From a virus, in the IMG/VR virus record IMGVR_UViG_3300030419_005367, positions 1 through 64,000 of that record: a stretch of DNA of 64,000 nucleotides. One strand, 5' to 3'. The position numbers and the translations under genes are program-made. The notes under the pieces were generated by a model, which saw only the letters and a program-made list of their open reading frames with translations, made no database searches and was not told where the DNA came from. This document shows positions 9,218 to 18,568 of the stretch, piece after piece; positions within the stretch are counted from its first letter, which is position 1; each line of letters begins with the position of its first letter.

Positions 9218-9421
9218 ATGAGCGAAGCAGTGAAAGCGCATTTAGATAAATTTTTAGAGAGATGGACATCTCGCAAACTTATGGTTTGGGGTGCATCAAC
9301 AGTGTTTCTAGCATTCGATAAACTAGGTCCAGATGAATGGGTTGCAGTTTCTCTAGCATACATTGGAATCGAAGGGCTGGCCGATATCGCCACAAGGTGG
9401 AAGCATGGCGATAACCGATGA
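9218..9421 (+). CDS. Small membrane protein, holin-like candidate
   Basis: A 67-residue protein starting MSEAVKAHLDKFLERWTSRK, followed by hydrophobic segments around residues 22-37 and 40-54 and a basic tail (RWKHGDNR). The strong AGGAGG at 9208-9213 gives the start. It opens a run of four overlapping membrane or secreted genes. Size, membrane segments and neighbours fit a holin, but no diagnostic motif exists. The stop overlaps the next start as ATGA. Confidence 0.65.
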   Translation: MSEAVKAHLDKFLERWTSRKLMVWGASTVFLAFDKLGPDEWVAVSLAYIGIEGLADIATRWKHGDNR

Positions 9422-9837
9422 GTTGGCTAGCATTAAAGCATGGGCTGCAAAAGGTTTGGCTGTGGTGCAAGCACAATTGGAAAGTTGTTGCTTTATTGGT
9501 GTACACTATTCTTCTTTACTTGCTGTTTAGCAAGAATGCGAGAAAGGCAAAATCTGTTTTAGAGGAATCTCGAAAAGCACATCAAGCGGAAATAGAGTCT
9601 CTTAAAAAGTCCCATGCAGCAGAAATACAAAAGAGAGATGAGAATCTTAAGAGATATCAAGAAGTTATGAAGCAGATTGAACAAGAGTACGCAGAAAGAA
9701 GAGAGGCTCTATCAGCGAGTAAGAAGAAGAAAATCAAAGAGATTGTTGATAATCATGGCGACGATCCTCAGAAATTAGCTGAACTAGTAAAAGATAGTTT
9801 TGGTTTTGAAATTCACGTAGGAGAGAACAATGAGTAA
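9418..9837 (+). CDS. Membrane-anchored coiled-coil protein, inner-spanin-like
   Basis: A 139-residue protein with one transmembrane helix at residues ~21-38 (VVALLVYTILLYLLF) and then a long Lys/Glu-rich helical region to ~120. This is the topology of an inner-membrane spanin (Rz), which helps disrupt the outer membrane at lysis. It overlaps the holin-like gene by 4 bases and the next gene by 8. No sequence identity to a named family is claimed. Confidence 0.7.
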   Translation: MSWLALKHGLQKVWLWCKHNWKVVALLVYTILLYLLFSKNARKAKSVLEESRKAHQAEIESLKKSHAAEIQKRDENLKRYQEVMKQIEQEYAERREALSASKKKKIKEIVDNHGDDPQKLAELVKDSFGFEIHVGENNE

Positions 9838-10249
9838 ACTAGCAACTTTAATTTTAATTTTCTTTATTCCAACCATTGGATTTGCAGACCCGCAGATTGC
9901 CCCACTAAATAAAAATCAACGAGCACCTTTTTCAGGTGTTTTATATAATGCAGAAGCTGTTGCTGAAATGGTCGCTTGGAAGGAAACTTTAGTTCAACAA
10001 CACCAGATAGCTTTGGATGAGTTAAAGGAAGTTTTAGAAGCTCAGTGCAATCTACAGGTTTCAAACATCCAAGCAGAGGTGGATGCCTGCAATGATCGTT
10101 ATGATGAAATGCTCGGAATCAAAAATCGACAGATTATAAAGCTTGAGGAACTAGCTTTAGAGAGTGATTATTCAACTTGGTGGTTCGCTGGTGGAATTGT
10201 TCTGGGGATTGTCTCGACGGTTGCCATAACCTATGCAGTTAATAATTAA
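9830..10249 (+). CDS. Exported protein with a C-terminal membrane segment
   Basis: A 139-residue protein with a signal peptide (MSKLATLILIFFIPTIGFA, likely cleavage after A19), a helical middle with two Cys (~C72 and C86) and a C-terminal hydrophobic helix at ~114-136. The pattern APFSGVLYNAEAVAEMV after the signal looks like a conserved motif, but I cannot name the family. The position next to holin- and spanin-like genes suggests a role in lysis or envelope modification. Confidence 0.7.
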   Translation: MSKLATLILIFFIPTIGFADPQIAPLNKNQRAPFSGVLYNAEAVAEMVAWKETLVQQHQIALDELKEVLEAQCNLQVSNIQAEVDACNDRYDEMLGIKNRQIIKLEELALESDYSTWWFAGGIVLGIVSTVAITYAVNN

Positions 10250-10649
10250 AATAAGCCTATGTCTTTTTTTCTTGTGGCCTAAGCCAGATTTAATTCAGGA
10301 AACATACAAAAGAGGAAATAACTTAGGCACCCTCGCGAAAGTTCATCACTACGGTGCTGATAGCTTTTGTTCTGTTCAGGCCCGACCTCTATATTCGGGA
10401 GAATTGTCGGGACTCCCTCTCTATAAAATATTTGACCGTGAGTTGGCTGATTTGGTTGGTTTTGAGTTTCGAAGACTATACTATACACAAACTCCGCATA
10501 GTGTCTCCGGTTGCACCCCACCCGGTGCTTTTGAATGCGAGGCCCCTTTGAGCTATGACTATGAGGGATACTCCATTGTTATTACTGAAGAAGAAAAATT
10601 CTTATTTGAAATCTCGAAATACAGACCTCAGCAAACTATTTATTACTGA
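10233..10649 (+). CDS. Small exported protein, unknown
   Basis: A 138-residue protein with an N-terminal hydrophobic stretch (MQLIIKISLCLFFLW) that could be a signal peptide or anchor, then a soluble Tyr-rich part with several Cys. It starts 17 bases inside the previous gene, which suggests translational coupling. Its end overlaps the ACTATTTA box of the fibre gene. Not recognised. Confidence 0.6.
   Translation: MQLIIKISLCLFFLWPKPDLIQETYKRGNNLGTLAKVHHYGADSFCSVQARPLYSGELSGLPLYKIFDRELADLVGFEFRRLYYTQTPHSVSGCTPPGAFECEAPLSYDYEGYSIVITEEEKFLFEISKYRPQQTIYY
10635..10643 (+). promoter_or_regulatory. Candidate late promoter box ACTATTTAT
   Basis: The box lies 36 bases before the fibre start at 10671 and sits in the last codons of the preceding gene. 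Confidence 0.5.
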
Positions 10650-10670
10650 CAAAATAGGGATTAAAAATGC

Positions 10671-13600
10671 ATGGCGAAAAAAGGATTCAGACCGGGCGTT
10701 GGCAATATCGCCACTTATACCGAGGGAAAACTTAAAGAGAAAATCAACCAGTATGCCCCCGCCGGCGGAAGTACCGACGTATCCAACCTCACAACCAAGA
10801 TATCCAGTTCGTACGATAGTCACAACAATTTAGCTGGAGATCTGGTTATTGAAAAGACACTAAACGTGTCTGGTAACTTTTCGACTGCCGGCAACATCTC
10901 TGGTTCTGGCAAAGGCTACTTTGAAAAAGATGTAGAGATAGCCGACAATCTTTTGGTTTCTGGTTCTGGAACTTTTGTTGGTAACTTGTCAAGTTCCGGA
11001 AAAGCTTATTTTGAAAAAGATGTAGAGATCGCTGATAATCTTTCGATCTCAGGTTCGGTTACCATCGGCGCAGATGCTGATGGCACCGACCGTACAATTA
11101 CATTTGGACATTCGACTCTAAAAACCACAATTGGTATCGACGACAGTGGAGATGTTTTCGCTATTAATACCGATAATGCATTTGAAGCCGCAAACGATTT
11201 ACAAATAGATGCAAGCGGACATGTTACATTAGGCAATGGTAATCTTGTCATCGGTGCCGATGCGGACGGAACGGATAGAACGATCACATTTGGGCACTCT
11301 ACTTTAAAATCAACAATCGGTATTGATGACAGCGGTGACGTCTTTGCTATTAACACTGACAACGCTTTTGAGGCAGCTAACGATCTGCAGATTGATACTA
11401 ACGGAAATGTTAGTTTAGGCAATGGCGGAATTAGCGTTGCTGGAAACATCTCAGGCTCAGGCAAAGGTTATTTTGAAAAGGACGTTGAGATAGCCGACAG
11501 TCTTTTGGTATCCGGATCATCTACAATCGTGGGTACCGCGAACGTTGGTAGAATCTCCGGCTCCACTGCCCAAAGCAGTGTGCTCCTTGGTGACCTTGTT
11601 ATCGGAGCAAAGGACGGCACCAATGCCGGCATTTATGTTTCAGGTTCTGCCAACATAGACAAGTCAGTTTATGCTTTAAAGTTCTCAGGCTCCTCAGCGA
11701 ACACTAGTACGCTTTTGGGAGACCTGATCCTAGGTTCTAAAGATGGGACCGCCGCAAACCTTGTTGTCTCCGGCGCTGCAACTATTGGTGGGGATCTCAC
11801 AGTCAACGGGACAACAACAACCGTCAACTCTACAACAGTGACAGTGGACGACCCAATCTTCACTCTTGGTGGCGACACAGCCCCCGGTTCAGATGATAAT
11901 AAAGATCGAGGTATTGAATTTCGCTGGCACAATGGGTCTACAGCAAAAGCTGGGTTCTTTGGTTTCGATGATTCCACCGGATATTTCACCTTTATTCCCG
12001 ACGCTTCAAATTCATCAGAGGTATTCTCAGGAACAAAAGGCACCGTTGATGTTGGAGGGCTTATCGCTTCCGGTATTATTTCTGGTTCTGGCAAAGCATA
12101 TTTTGAAAAGGACGTAGAGATCGCTGACAACTTGTTAGTCACCGGCTCCGCAACCGTTGGGTCTCTCGTCGCCAATGGCATTATTTCTGGTTCCGGAAAA
12201 GCATATTTTGAAAAAGATCTTGAGATCGCGGATAATCTCTTAGTTACAGGTTCAGTTACATCAAAGGGTAATGTCACAATTGGTGCTGATGCTGATGGCA
12301 CAGACAGAATGATTACTTTTGGACACTCAACTCTTAAGTCTGTAATTGGTATTGATGATAGCGGCGACGTGTTTGCTATCAACACAGACAATGCCTTTGA
12401 AGCAGCCAACGATTTACAGATAGATGCCAATGGACACGTCACCCTAGGCAACGGCAACCTTATTGTTGGTGCAGACGCAGACGGAACAGATAGGACAATT
12501 ACTTTTGGCCACTCTACATTAAAGTCTGTTATCGGTATTGACGATAGCAGCGACGTCTTCGCAATCAACACAGATGATGCTTTTGAGAGCGGCAACGATT
12601 TTGAGATTGATACTGCCGGAAATACAACGATCAGTCACGGACGTCTGCAAGTTTTAGGAACTGAAGGTGTGATGAGCACTCGGATCTCTGGCTCAGGCAA
12701 AGGTTATTTTGAAAAGGACGTTGAGATGGCTGACAATCTAAAAGTCACAGGCTCTGCAACAGTCGGATCTCTTGTAGCTAACGGGGTCATCTCTGGTTCT
12801 GGTAAAGCGTACTTCGAGAAAGATGTTGAGATAGCTGACAATCTAAAAGTCACCGGATCTGCAACAATCGGATCCGCAGCCACCAATACGTTTACAATTA
12901 ATAGCGCAGGTCGTGTTTCTGGATCCGCCGGAGCTATTTTTGAAGGAGACATCGTTACAGCAGATAATCTTGCTGCCACGGGGTCTGTGACTGCGGCATC
13001 GGCTATTATTGCCGGCAACATATCTGGTTCAGGAAAGGGTTACTTTGAAAAAGATGTCGAGATAGCTGATAACCTCCTAGTTTCAGGTTCACTCACTGTT
13101 GGAGCAGATGCTGACGGCACCGACAGGACAATTACTTTCGGTCATTCTACCTTAAAAACCACAGTTGGAATTGATGATAGCGGTGACGTATTTGCTATTA
13201 ATACGGACGATGCTTTCGAGGCTGCAAATGACTTACAGATTGATGCTAACGGGCACGTAACGCTGGGCAATGGTAATCTTATTATTGGTGCCGACGCTGA
13301 CGGTGCAGATAGAACAATCACGTTTGGACACTCTACTTTAAAATCAACAATCGGTATTGACGACAGCGGAGATGTTTTCGCTATTAATACCGATAACGCA
13401 TTTGAAGCTGCAAATGACTTACAGATTGATGCAAATGGAAATGTGTCCCTAGGTAACGGCAACTTGTCTATTGGTGCAGACGCCGATGGAACTGACAGGA
13501 TGATTACATTTGGACATTCGACTCTCAAATCTGTTATTGGAATCGATGATAGTTCTGACGTCTTTGCTATTAATACGGACGATGCTTTTGAAAGCGGCAA

Positions 13601-15299
13601 CGATTTTGAGATTGATACTGCTGGGAATACAACAGTTAGTCACGGACGTCTGCAAGTTTTAGGAACTGAGGGCGTAATGAGTACTCGTATCTCTGGTTCT
13701 GGCAAAGGCTACTTTGAAAAAGATGTTGAAATAGCAGACAATCTCTATGTTACTGGTAATGTTGGTGTGGGTACAAACAATCCATCATCGCCGCTTCATG
13801 TCAAGTCGACATCACTAGGTGTGTCCGTTATTATTGATGCCGGTAACAACGGATCAGGAACAAACTATGATGCCGCCCTAGCCCTAGCATCGAACGGGAC
13901 AACATATTGGCAAGTAATGAATGATGCTCAAAATGGATCGGCCAACAGGTTTTTGATTAGAGATGCAGCCAGTCCAACTAGAATACCAGTTATTATAGAA
14001 CAAAATGCATCAGAAGAATCAATTGTGCTTAAATCAACTGGCCTTCTTTCAAGTTCTGTCGGTGCCGTCTTTGCAAACGACGTTATTGTCGGAAAGGCGG
14101 ATGGGGGAGACAATGCAAATTTAATTGTCTCCGGAAGCTTGAGCGTAGGCACAACCAGTACCTTATCTGCTTCAATCAATACTAATGGAAATATTAGAGA
14201 TGTTAAATATTCAAATGGCTCAGGCGCAAGATCTTCTTTAAGGTTGGCAAAAGCAAGAGGGTCTGAAGCTTCTCCTGCGGCTGTGACAAACGCGCATTCG
14301 GTTGGCCAAGTTGAGTTTTCAGCTTATGATGGCGCGAATTATGTTGAGTGTGCTAGCATTGTGGCTAAAATTTCTGGAACCCCCGGGTCCGATGATATGC
14401 CGGGAGCTTTGCATTTTGCAACAACAGCAGACGGAGCTAAAGAAGTTAGTGACAGAATGGTTATTACAGAGGCCGGGAATCTGTACGTAAGTGGAAATGT
14501 AAAAGTTCCGGACGACAAAAAACTTTATTTTGGAACAAATAACGATGCCTATATCGAATATGAAGAAGGCAATCAGGACTTTTTAGTTATTTCAGGTTCA
14601 GACGCAGGAATGGTTCTTTCTGGCTCAACAGTTCAGATCAGGGGAACGCTTGAAGGTGCGTCCCCTCTTAAGATTGCTGGTGGTATTGAGATCGTTCCAA
14701 AATCGAATGGTGAAAGCACATCGATGAAATTTGGTGATAACATAAGAACCACTTGGGGTGATGACGACGATGTGGGAATTCAGTTTAAAGACGGAACACT
14801 TAATTTTATGGAGATCTCGGGCTCATCAAAAGGAATTGTGATGTCGGGCTCTTTTGTCTCTATTGACGGTTATCTAGGAGTAGGCGTCCGCGCAGAGAAT
14901 GGCGCAATTACCCATGGGGTCACCTTACCAAACAATTCCGGCGTTGCCGGCAAGGTAAAGGCTAACTCATATACAACATATTCCTCAGCCCGCTATAAGG
15001 ACAATATTCAGCCTATTCAGAATGCCCTAGACACTCTTTCCAGCATAGAGGGCGTCACTTATCGTTGGAAGAACAATGACTTAGAGGATGTTGGGTTTGT
15101 TGCAGAGGACGTTGGAAAGGTTTTACCTCAAATTGTAGAATGGGAGTCCGATGGAGTTAACGCTCAGTCGATGGATTATACTCGAATCACTCCAGTTTTA
15201 GTCGAAGCTGTAAAAGAACAACAGGTTCAAATAAAAAAACAAAAAAAATTAATAGAGCAACTTTTTGAAAAGATTGAGAAACTCAAAAAAGACTCTTAA
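10671..15299 (+). CDS. Long tail fibre with repeats and C-terminal S74 chaperone domain
   Basis: A 1542-residue fibre. The shaft repeats two modules. One is about 24 residues (ISGSGKGYFEKDVEIADNL), nine clear copies plus one degenerate. The other is about 60 residues (IGADADGTDR-ITFGHSTLK-IGIDDSGDVFAINTD), seven copies. Residues ~1438-1542 form a peptidase S74 intramolecular chaperone (SARYKDNIQPI ... DVGFVAEDVGKVLPQIV ... LVEAVKEQQ) ending in a coiled coil. Such domains trimerise fibres and then usually cut themselves off. It probably mediates host recognition. ATG 10671 is preferred to the out-of-frame ATG at 10667. Confidence 0.9.
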   Translation: MAKKGFRPGVGNIATYTEGKLKEKINQYAPAGGSTDVSNLTTKISSSYDSHNNLAGDLVIEKTLNVSGNFSTAGNISGSGKGYFEKDVEIADNLLVSGSGTFVGNLSSSGKAYFEKDVEIADNLSISGSVTIGADADGTDRTITFGHSTLKTTIGIDDSGDVFAINTDNAFEAANDLQIDASGHVTLGNGNLVIGADADGTDRTITFGHSTLKSTIGIDDSGDVFAINTDNAFEAANDLQIDTNGNVSLGNGGISVAGNISGSGKGYFEKDVEIADSLLVSGSSTIVGTANVGRISGSTAQSSVLLGDLVIGAKDGTNAGIYVSGSANIDKSVYALKFSGSSANTSTLLGDLILGSKDGTAANLVVSGAATIGGDLTVNGTTTTVNSTTVTVDDPIFTLGGDTAPGSDDNKDRGIEFRWHNGSTAKAGFFGFDDSTGYFTFIPDASNSSEVFSGTKGTVDVGGLIASGIISGSGKAYFEKDVEIADNLLVTGSATVGSLVANGIISGSGKAYFEKDLEIADNLLVTGSVTSKGNVTIGADADGTDRMITFGHSTLKSVIGIDDSGDVFAINTDNAFEAANDLQIDANGHVTLGNGNLIVGADADGTDRTITFGHSTLKSVIGIDDSSDVFAINTDDAFESGNDFEIDTAGNTTISHGRLQVLGTEGVMSTRISGSGKGYFEKDVEMADNLKVTGSATVGSLVANGVISGSGKAYFEKDVEIADNLKVTGSATIGSAATNTFTINSAGRVSGSAGAIFEGDIVTADNLAATGSVTAASAIIAGNISGSGKGYFEKDVEIADNLLVSGSLTVGADADGTDRTITFGHSTLKTTVGIDDSGDVFAINTDDAFEAANDLQIDANGHVTLGNGNLIIGADADGADRTITFGHSTLKSTIGIDDSGDVFAINTDNAFEAANDLQIDANGNVSLGNGNLSIGADADGTDRMITFGHSTLKSVIGIDDSSDVFAINTDDAFESGNDFEIDTAGNTTVSHGRLQVLGTEGVMSTRISGSGKGYFEKDVEIADNLYVTGNVGVGTNNPSSPLHVKSTSLGVSVIIDAGNNGSGTNYDAALALASNGTTYWQVMNDAQNGSANRFLIRDAASPTRIPVIIEQNASEESIVLKSTGLLSSSVGAVFANDVIVGKADGGDNANLIVSGSLSVGTTSTLSASINTNGNIRDVKYSNGSGARSSLRLAKARGSEASPAAVTNAHSVGQVEFSAYDGANYVECASIVAKISGTPGSDDMPGALHFATTADGAKEVSDRMVITEAGNLYVSGNVKVPDDKKLYFGTNNDAYIEYEEGNQDFLVISGSDAGMVLSGSTVQIRGTLEGASPLKIAGGIEIVPKSNGESTSMKFGDNIRTTWGDDDDVGIQFKDGTLNFMEISGSSKGIVMSGSFVSIDGYLGVGVRAENGAITHGVTLPNNSGVAGKVKANSYTTYSSARYKDNIQPIQNALDTLSSIEGVTYRWKNNDLEDVGFVAEDVGKVLPQIVEWESDGVNAQSMDYTRITPVLVEAVKEQQVQIKKQKKLIEQLFEKIEKLKKDS
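11050..13640 (+). repeat. Seven ~60-codon repeats in the fibre shaft, codon-diverged
   Basis: The protein repeat (GADADGTDR, ITFGHSTLK, IDDSGDVFAINTD) starts near 11067, 11250, 12282, 12465, 13101, 13284 and 13470. Copies are almost identical as protein but use many different synonymous codons; for example the DGT triplet is encoded as gatggcacc, gacggaacg and gatggcaca. Confidence 0.85.
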
Positions 15300-15336
15300 G
15301 AGCCTCTTTTAGCCGTATAAAAATGCCGTCCTTTTT

Positions 15337-15345
15337 ACTATTTAT
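15337..15345 (+). promoter_or_regulatory. Candidate late promoter box ACTATTTAT
   Basis: The box lies 111 bases before the second fibre gene, leaving a long leader with two hairpins. Confidence 0.55.
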
Positions 15346-15368
15346 CTTTAGTCGGGGGGCATTCAGTT

Positions 15369-15419
15369 TAATCCAAGAATAACATGTTTATTCCGGGTTA
15401 GATTGGTGCGCCTCCGCAC
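15369..15419 (+). other. Two-hairpin leader of the second fibre gene
   Basis: Hairpin 1 has arms TAATCC (15369-15374) with GGGTTA (15395-15400) and GAATAA (15377-15382) with TTATTC (15388-15393), closing on a CATGT loop. Hairpin 2 is GTGCG (15406-15410), loop CCTC, CGCAC (15415-15419). A role in mRNA stability is likely for an abundant late transcript; this is inference. Confidence 0.55.
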
Positions 15420-15447
15420 ATAATTAGACAAAAAGGAGAAATTAATT

Positions 15448-18400
15448 ATGGCAACAGGGGATCCTACCGTACATTCATCTTACGGTACTTATATTAACCT
15501 ACAAGACCTCTCATCTTCCGCTCAAGCAATTGGTGCTGGTTCAGGTGAGTTAGGTGTTATTTTCTTATCTGCGAGTGTTTTGCACTTAGGTCAGACTGGT
15601 TCCGCCGCAGGCGTAACCGTTGCTGCCCGCAACTTATCACTTCCAGATCACGATGGCTCAGCTATCGGACTTAAACTTGGTGGCACGCTCGTTACGGCGA
15701 CTGCTGCTGAGTTGAATAAACTTGATAACTGCACAGCTACTACAGCAGAACTCAACTACGTTGACGTTACTGCCGGTACAGCAGCAGCTAGCAAGGCAGT
15801 TGTTCTTGACGCAAGCAAGAACATTGCAACTATTGGTACAATTGGTTGTGGTGCTATCACATCCACTGGTAACTCGTCTTTCGCACAGGTTACCACTTCT
15901 GGCCGTGTTATCGTTGATGACTCAACAGAAGCTACCTCTACAACAGACGGCTCACTTCAAACCGATGGTGGTTTGAGTGTTGCAAAGAGCGCGGTTGTCG
16001 GTGACGACCTCGACCTCTTGTCTGACTCCTGCGTCGTTAACTTCGGTGCAGACAAAGACATCACCCTTACACATACAGCCGATACTGGTTTAACTATGGC
16101 TGGTGCCCATGCAAATGGTACTAACCTTAAACTTAACAATACTGCTGCTGACGGCGACTGCCGTGTTGAGCTACAACTTGATGGCACAACTGTTTGGTCC
16201 ATGGGTGTAGAAGATGGCGATAGCGACAAGTTCGTAATCGAAGACGGCGCTGGCGCGCTCGGTGCAGATCCTGCATTCGAGATTGCTGCTGACAAGTCGG
16301 CTAAATTCTTCGGCACATTGGAGGCTACAACCTCCTTCACAATCGGTAATGCCGCTCTTACAGAGGCTGAGCTTGAGATGCTTGATGGCATCACAGCCGG
16401 TACAGTTGCTGCTTCTAAAGCAGTTGTTGTTGACGCTAACAAAGACGCTGCTTCTTTCCGTAACCTCACTGCTACAGGCGCTGTTACTGCTGGTAGTTTC
16501 GTAATTGGCTCCGCTGACATCAGCGAAGCTGAGCTTGAGACTATTGACGGTGTTACTGCTGGTACAGTTGCTGCTTCTAAAGCAGTTGTTGTTGATAGCA
16601 ACAAAGACATTGCTTCTTTCCGCCACCTCACCGCTGCAGGTGCAATTACTGCTGGTACTTCGTTCATCATCGGTTCTGCCGATCTTAACGAGGCCGACAT
16701 GGAGAAGCTCGATGGTATCACTGACGGTACTGGTGCTGCAAACAAGGCTCTCGTCCTCGACGCTAGCCGCAACGTTGGCAACATCAACATGCTTACCGCT
16801 TCTTACGCTCGTATTGGCGAGCTTGACGTTGACTTGATCAACACAATTAACAAGACCGAGACTACTCTCGAAATCCTTGACAAACTTATTGTTGTTGCTT
16901 CCGGTTCCAACGCTGCTAACTCTGACGCTGCTGGACTTCAGTTCGGTTCTATTCAGGGAACAGACAACGTTGCTTCTATTCTTTATGATAACGGCAACTC
17001 CGCCATCGATTTCAACATCGGTGGTACAACAGAGGTTCGTCTTGCTGACGGTGTATTCCGTCCTGAGACTGACAACGACGTTGACCTTGGTGCTTCTGGC
17101 GCTGAGTTCAAGGATGGTTACTTTGATGGTACTGTTTACGTTGACTCGCTTCAGGCAGATCAACTTGGCGCTGCTCTTGACGCCAATAGTCAAGCAATCA
17201 CAAACATCAACGTAGACTCCGGTGCTATTGATAATGCTGTAATCGGTGCTAACACTGCTGCAGCAGGTACATTCACCGCACTTGTTGGTACAAGTCTTAG
17301 CGTTTCTGATGGTAGCATCACAAACGTAAATGACATTGCTCTCGACACTATCTCGGCTGACAATGGTACTAGCTTCTCCATGGGAAGCAACTGGACAAAT
17401 GCTAGCCGCACTGTAGCTGACTTGGGTACAGTAACAACTGTTGACATCAACGGTGGTACTATGGACGGTGTAGTTATTGGTGCAGCTTCTGCTGCTGCCG
17501 GTACGTTTGCCGCTCTCAACGCTTCCACTGGTACTTTCAGTGGTGTTCTCAAATCTGACGACACTACTGAGGCTACTTCTACAACAGACGGTTCACTTCA
17601 AACTGATGGTGGTTTGTCTGTAGCAAAGTCCGCTGTTATCGGTGATGATCTTGACCTCTTGTCCGACTCCGCAATTCTTAATTTCGGTGCAGACAAAGAT
17701 GTTACTTTGACTCACGTACACAACACTGGTCTCTTGATGAACAGTGACAACCAACTTCAGTTTGGTGATAGCGCTACTTACATCCAACAGTCTTCTGACG
17801 GCATCTTAAAGATGGCTGCTGACTCTTCGATGTTGTTGGACGCTCCAGATGTTCTCATCTCTAGCTCCACAAGCGACAAGCCACAACTTGAGCTTCGTTG
17901 CACAAACGCCGATGCAAATCCGGGTACACTTCTCTTCGCTCACAACTCCGCTAGCCCTGCTGCAGACGACGAGCTTGGTGAGATTGTATTCAACGGTGAC
18001 GACGATGGTGGTTCTTCCACTATGTTCGCTAAGATGGTAGTTTCCTCCACTGACGTTTCTAACGGTTCAGAGGACGGCGAAGTTGCTTTCAAGATCCGTT
18101 GCGCAGGCGCAATCAAAGAGATTTCCATGGGTGGTGGCGCTGGCCTCACACTTCCAAACGACAGCACCTACGGTGTTGTTAAGGCTCACTCTTTGGTAAC
18201 CTACTCGGACGAGACTCTTAAAACTAATATCCAACCTCTTGACTCTGCTCTTGACAAGGTAACTAAGTTGCAAGGTGTTTCTTACGACTGGAAGTCTGAC
18301 GGTTCCGCAGACGTTGGTTTTATCGCTCAAGACGTACAAAACGTTGTTCCACAGATTGTCTACGGCAATCAGGACGGCGAGTTCGCTCTTGACTACTCTA

Positions 18401-18480
18401 AGCTTACTTCGATTCTTGTCGAAGCTGTGAAAGAGCAACAAGCACAAATCAACGATCTTAAGGCCAAATTGGACAAGTAA
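15448..18480 (+). CDS. Second long tail fibre with S74 chaperone domain, high-expression codon use
   Basis: A 1010-residue fibre. The shaft has repeats of the form AELEMLDGITAGTVAASKAVVVD-NKD-SFRNLTATGAVTAG, at least four related copies in residues ~75-450. A longer repeat beginning DSTEATSTTDGSLQTDGG occurs twice, near residues 153 and 708. The S74 domain is at ~919-1010 (SDETLKTNIQPL ... VGFIAQDVQNVVPQIV ... LVEAVKEQQ). Codons favour GCT, GGT, AAC, GAC and TTC, unlike the first fibre but like the major capsid gene, which suggests many copies per virion. AAAAAGGAGA at 15430-15439 sets the start. Confidence 0.9.
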   Translation: MATGDPTVHSSYGTYINLQDLSSSAQAIGAGSGELGVIFLSASVLHLGQTGSAAGVTVAARNLSLPDHDGSAIGLKLGGTLVTATAAELNKLDNCTATTAELNYVDVTAGTAAASKAVVLDASKNIATIGTIGCGAITSTGNSSFAQVTTSGRVIVDDSTEATSTTDGSLQTDGGLSVAKSAVVGDDLDLLSDSCVVNFGADKDITLTHTADTGLTMAGAHANGTNLKLNNTAADGDCRVELQLDGTTVWSMGVEDGDSDKFVIEDGAGALGADPAFEIAADKSAKFFGTLEATTSFTIGNAALTEAELEMLDGITAGTVAASKAVVVDANKDAASFRNLTATGAVTAGSFVIGSADISEAELETIDGVTAGTVAASKAVVVDSNKDIASFRHLTAAGAITAGTSFIIGSADLNEADMEKLDGITDGTGAANKALVLDASRNVGNINMLTASYARIGELDVDLINTINKTETTLEILDKLIVVASGSNAANSDAAGLQFGSIQGTDNVASILYDNGNSAIDFNIGGTTEVRLADGVFRPETDNDVDLGASGAEFKDGYFDGTVYVDSLQADQLGAALDANSQAITNINVDSGAIDNAVIGANTAAAGTFTALVGTSLSVSDGSITNVNDIALDTISADNGTSFSMGSNWTNASRTVADLGTVTTVDINGGTMDGVVIGAASAAAGTFAALNASTGTFSGVLKSDDTTEATSTTDGSLQTDGGLSVAKSAVIGDDLDLLSDSAILNFGADKDVTLTHVHNTGLLMNSDNQLQFGDSATYIQQSSDGILKMAADSSMLLDAPDVLISSSTSDKPQLELRCTNADANPGTLLFAHNSASPAADDELGEIVFNGDDDGGSSTMFAKMVVSSTDVSNGSEDGEVAFKIRCAGAIKEISMGGGAGLTLPNDSTYGVVKAHSLVTYSDETLKTNIQPLDSALDKVTKLQGVSYDWKSDGSADVGFIAQDVQNVVPQIVYGNQDGEFALDYSKLTSILVEAVKEQQAQINDLKAKLDK

Positions 18481-18522
18481 GATTGTTTTATAATAGTCGT
18501 TTAGTTTCGACTAATCGATAAG

Positions 18523-18568
18523 AGATGCCCCGTTCAGGTTTCGACTTGGGCGGGGCATCTTGCTTTTA
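18523..18568 (+). terminator. Rho-independent terminator after the fibre genes
   Basis: A perfect 10-bp stem, AGATGCCCCG (18523-18532) with CGGGGCATCT (18551-18560), has an 18-base loop and is followed by TTGCTTTT. Confidence 0.85.

Noticed and set aside
10555-10833. A 92-codon frame across the end of one gene and the start of the first fibre.
   Set aside because: It overlaps two better genes in another frame.
11006-13600. Reverse-strand frames with repeated KTSPLSSIPI-type sequence opposite the first fibre.
   Set aside because: They are antisense images of the fibre repeats.
10900-13760. Spaced repeats that could suggest a CRISPR array.
   Set aside because: The repeats are coding, in frame, imperfect in DNA and without unique spacers of constant length.
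15957-17193. Long reverse-strand frames of 277 and 340 codons opposite the second fibre.
   Set aside because: They mirror the strong codon bias of the + strand gene, are low-complexity (Val/Ser/Ala or Val/Asn/Ser) and have no ribosome site or neighbours on that strand.
16000-17200. Forward alternative frames in the second fibre rich in Leu and Ser.
   Set aside because: They are shifted readings of GCT/ACT-rich codons with no start signals.
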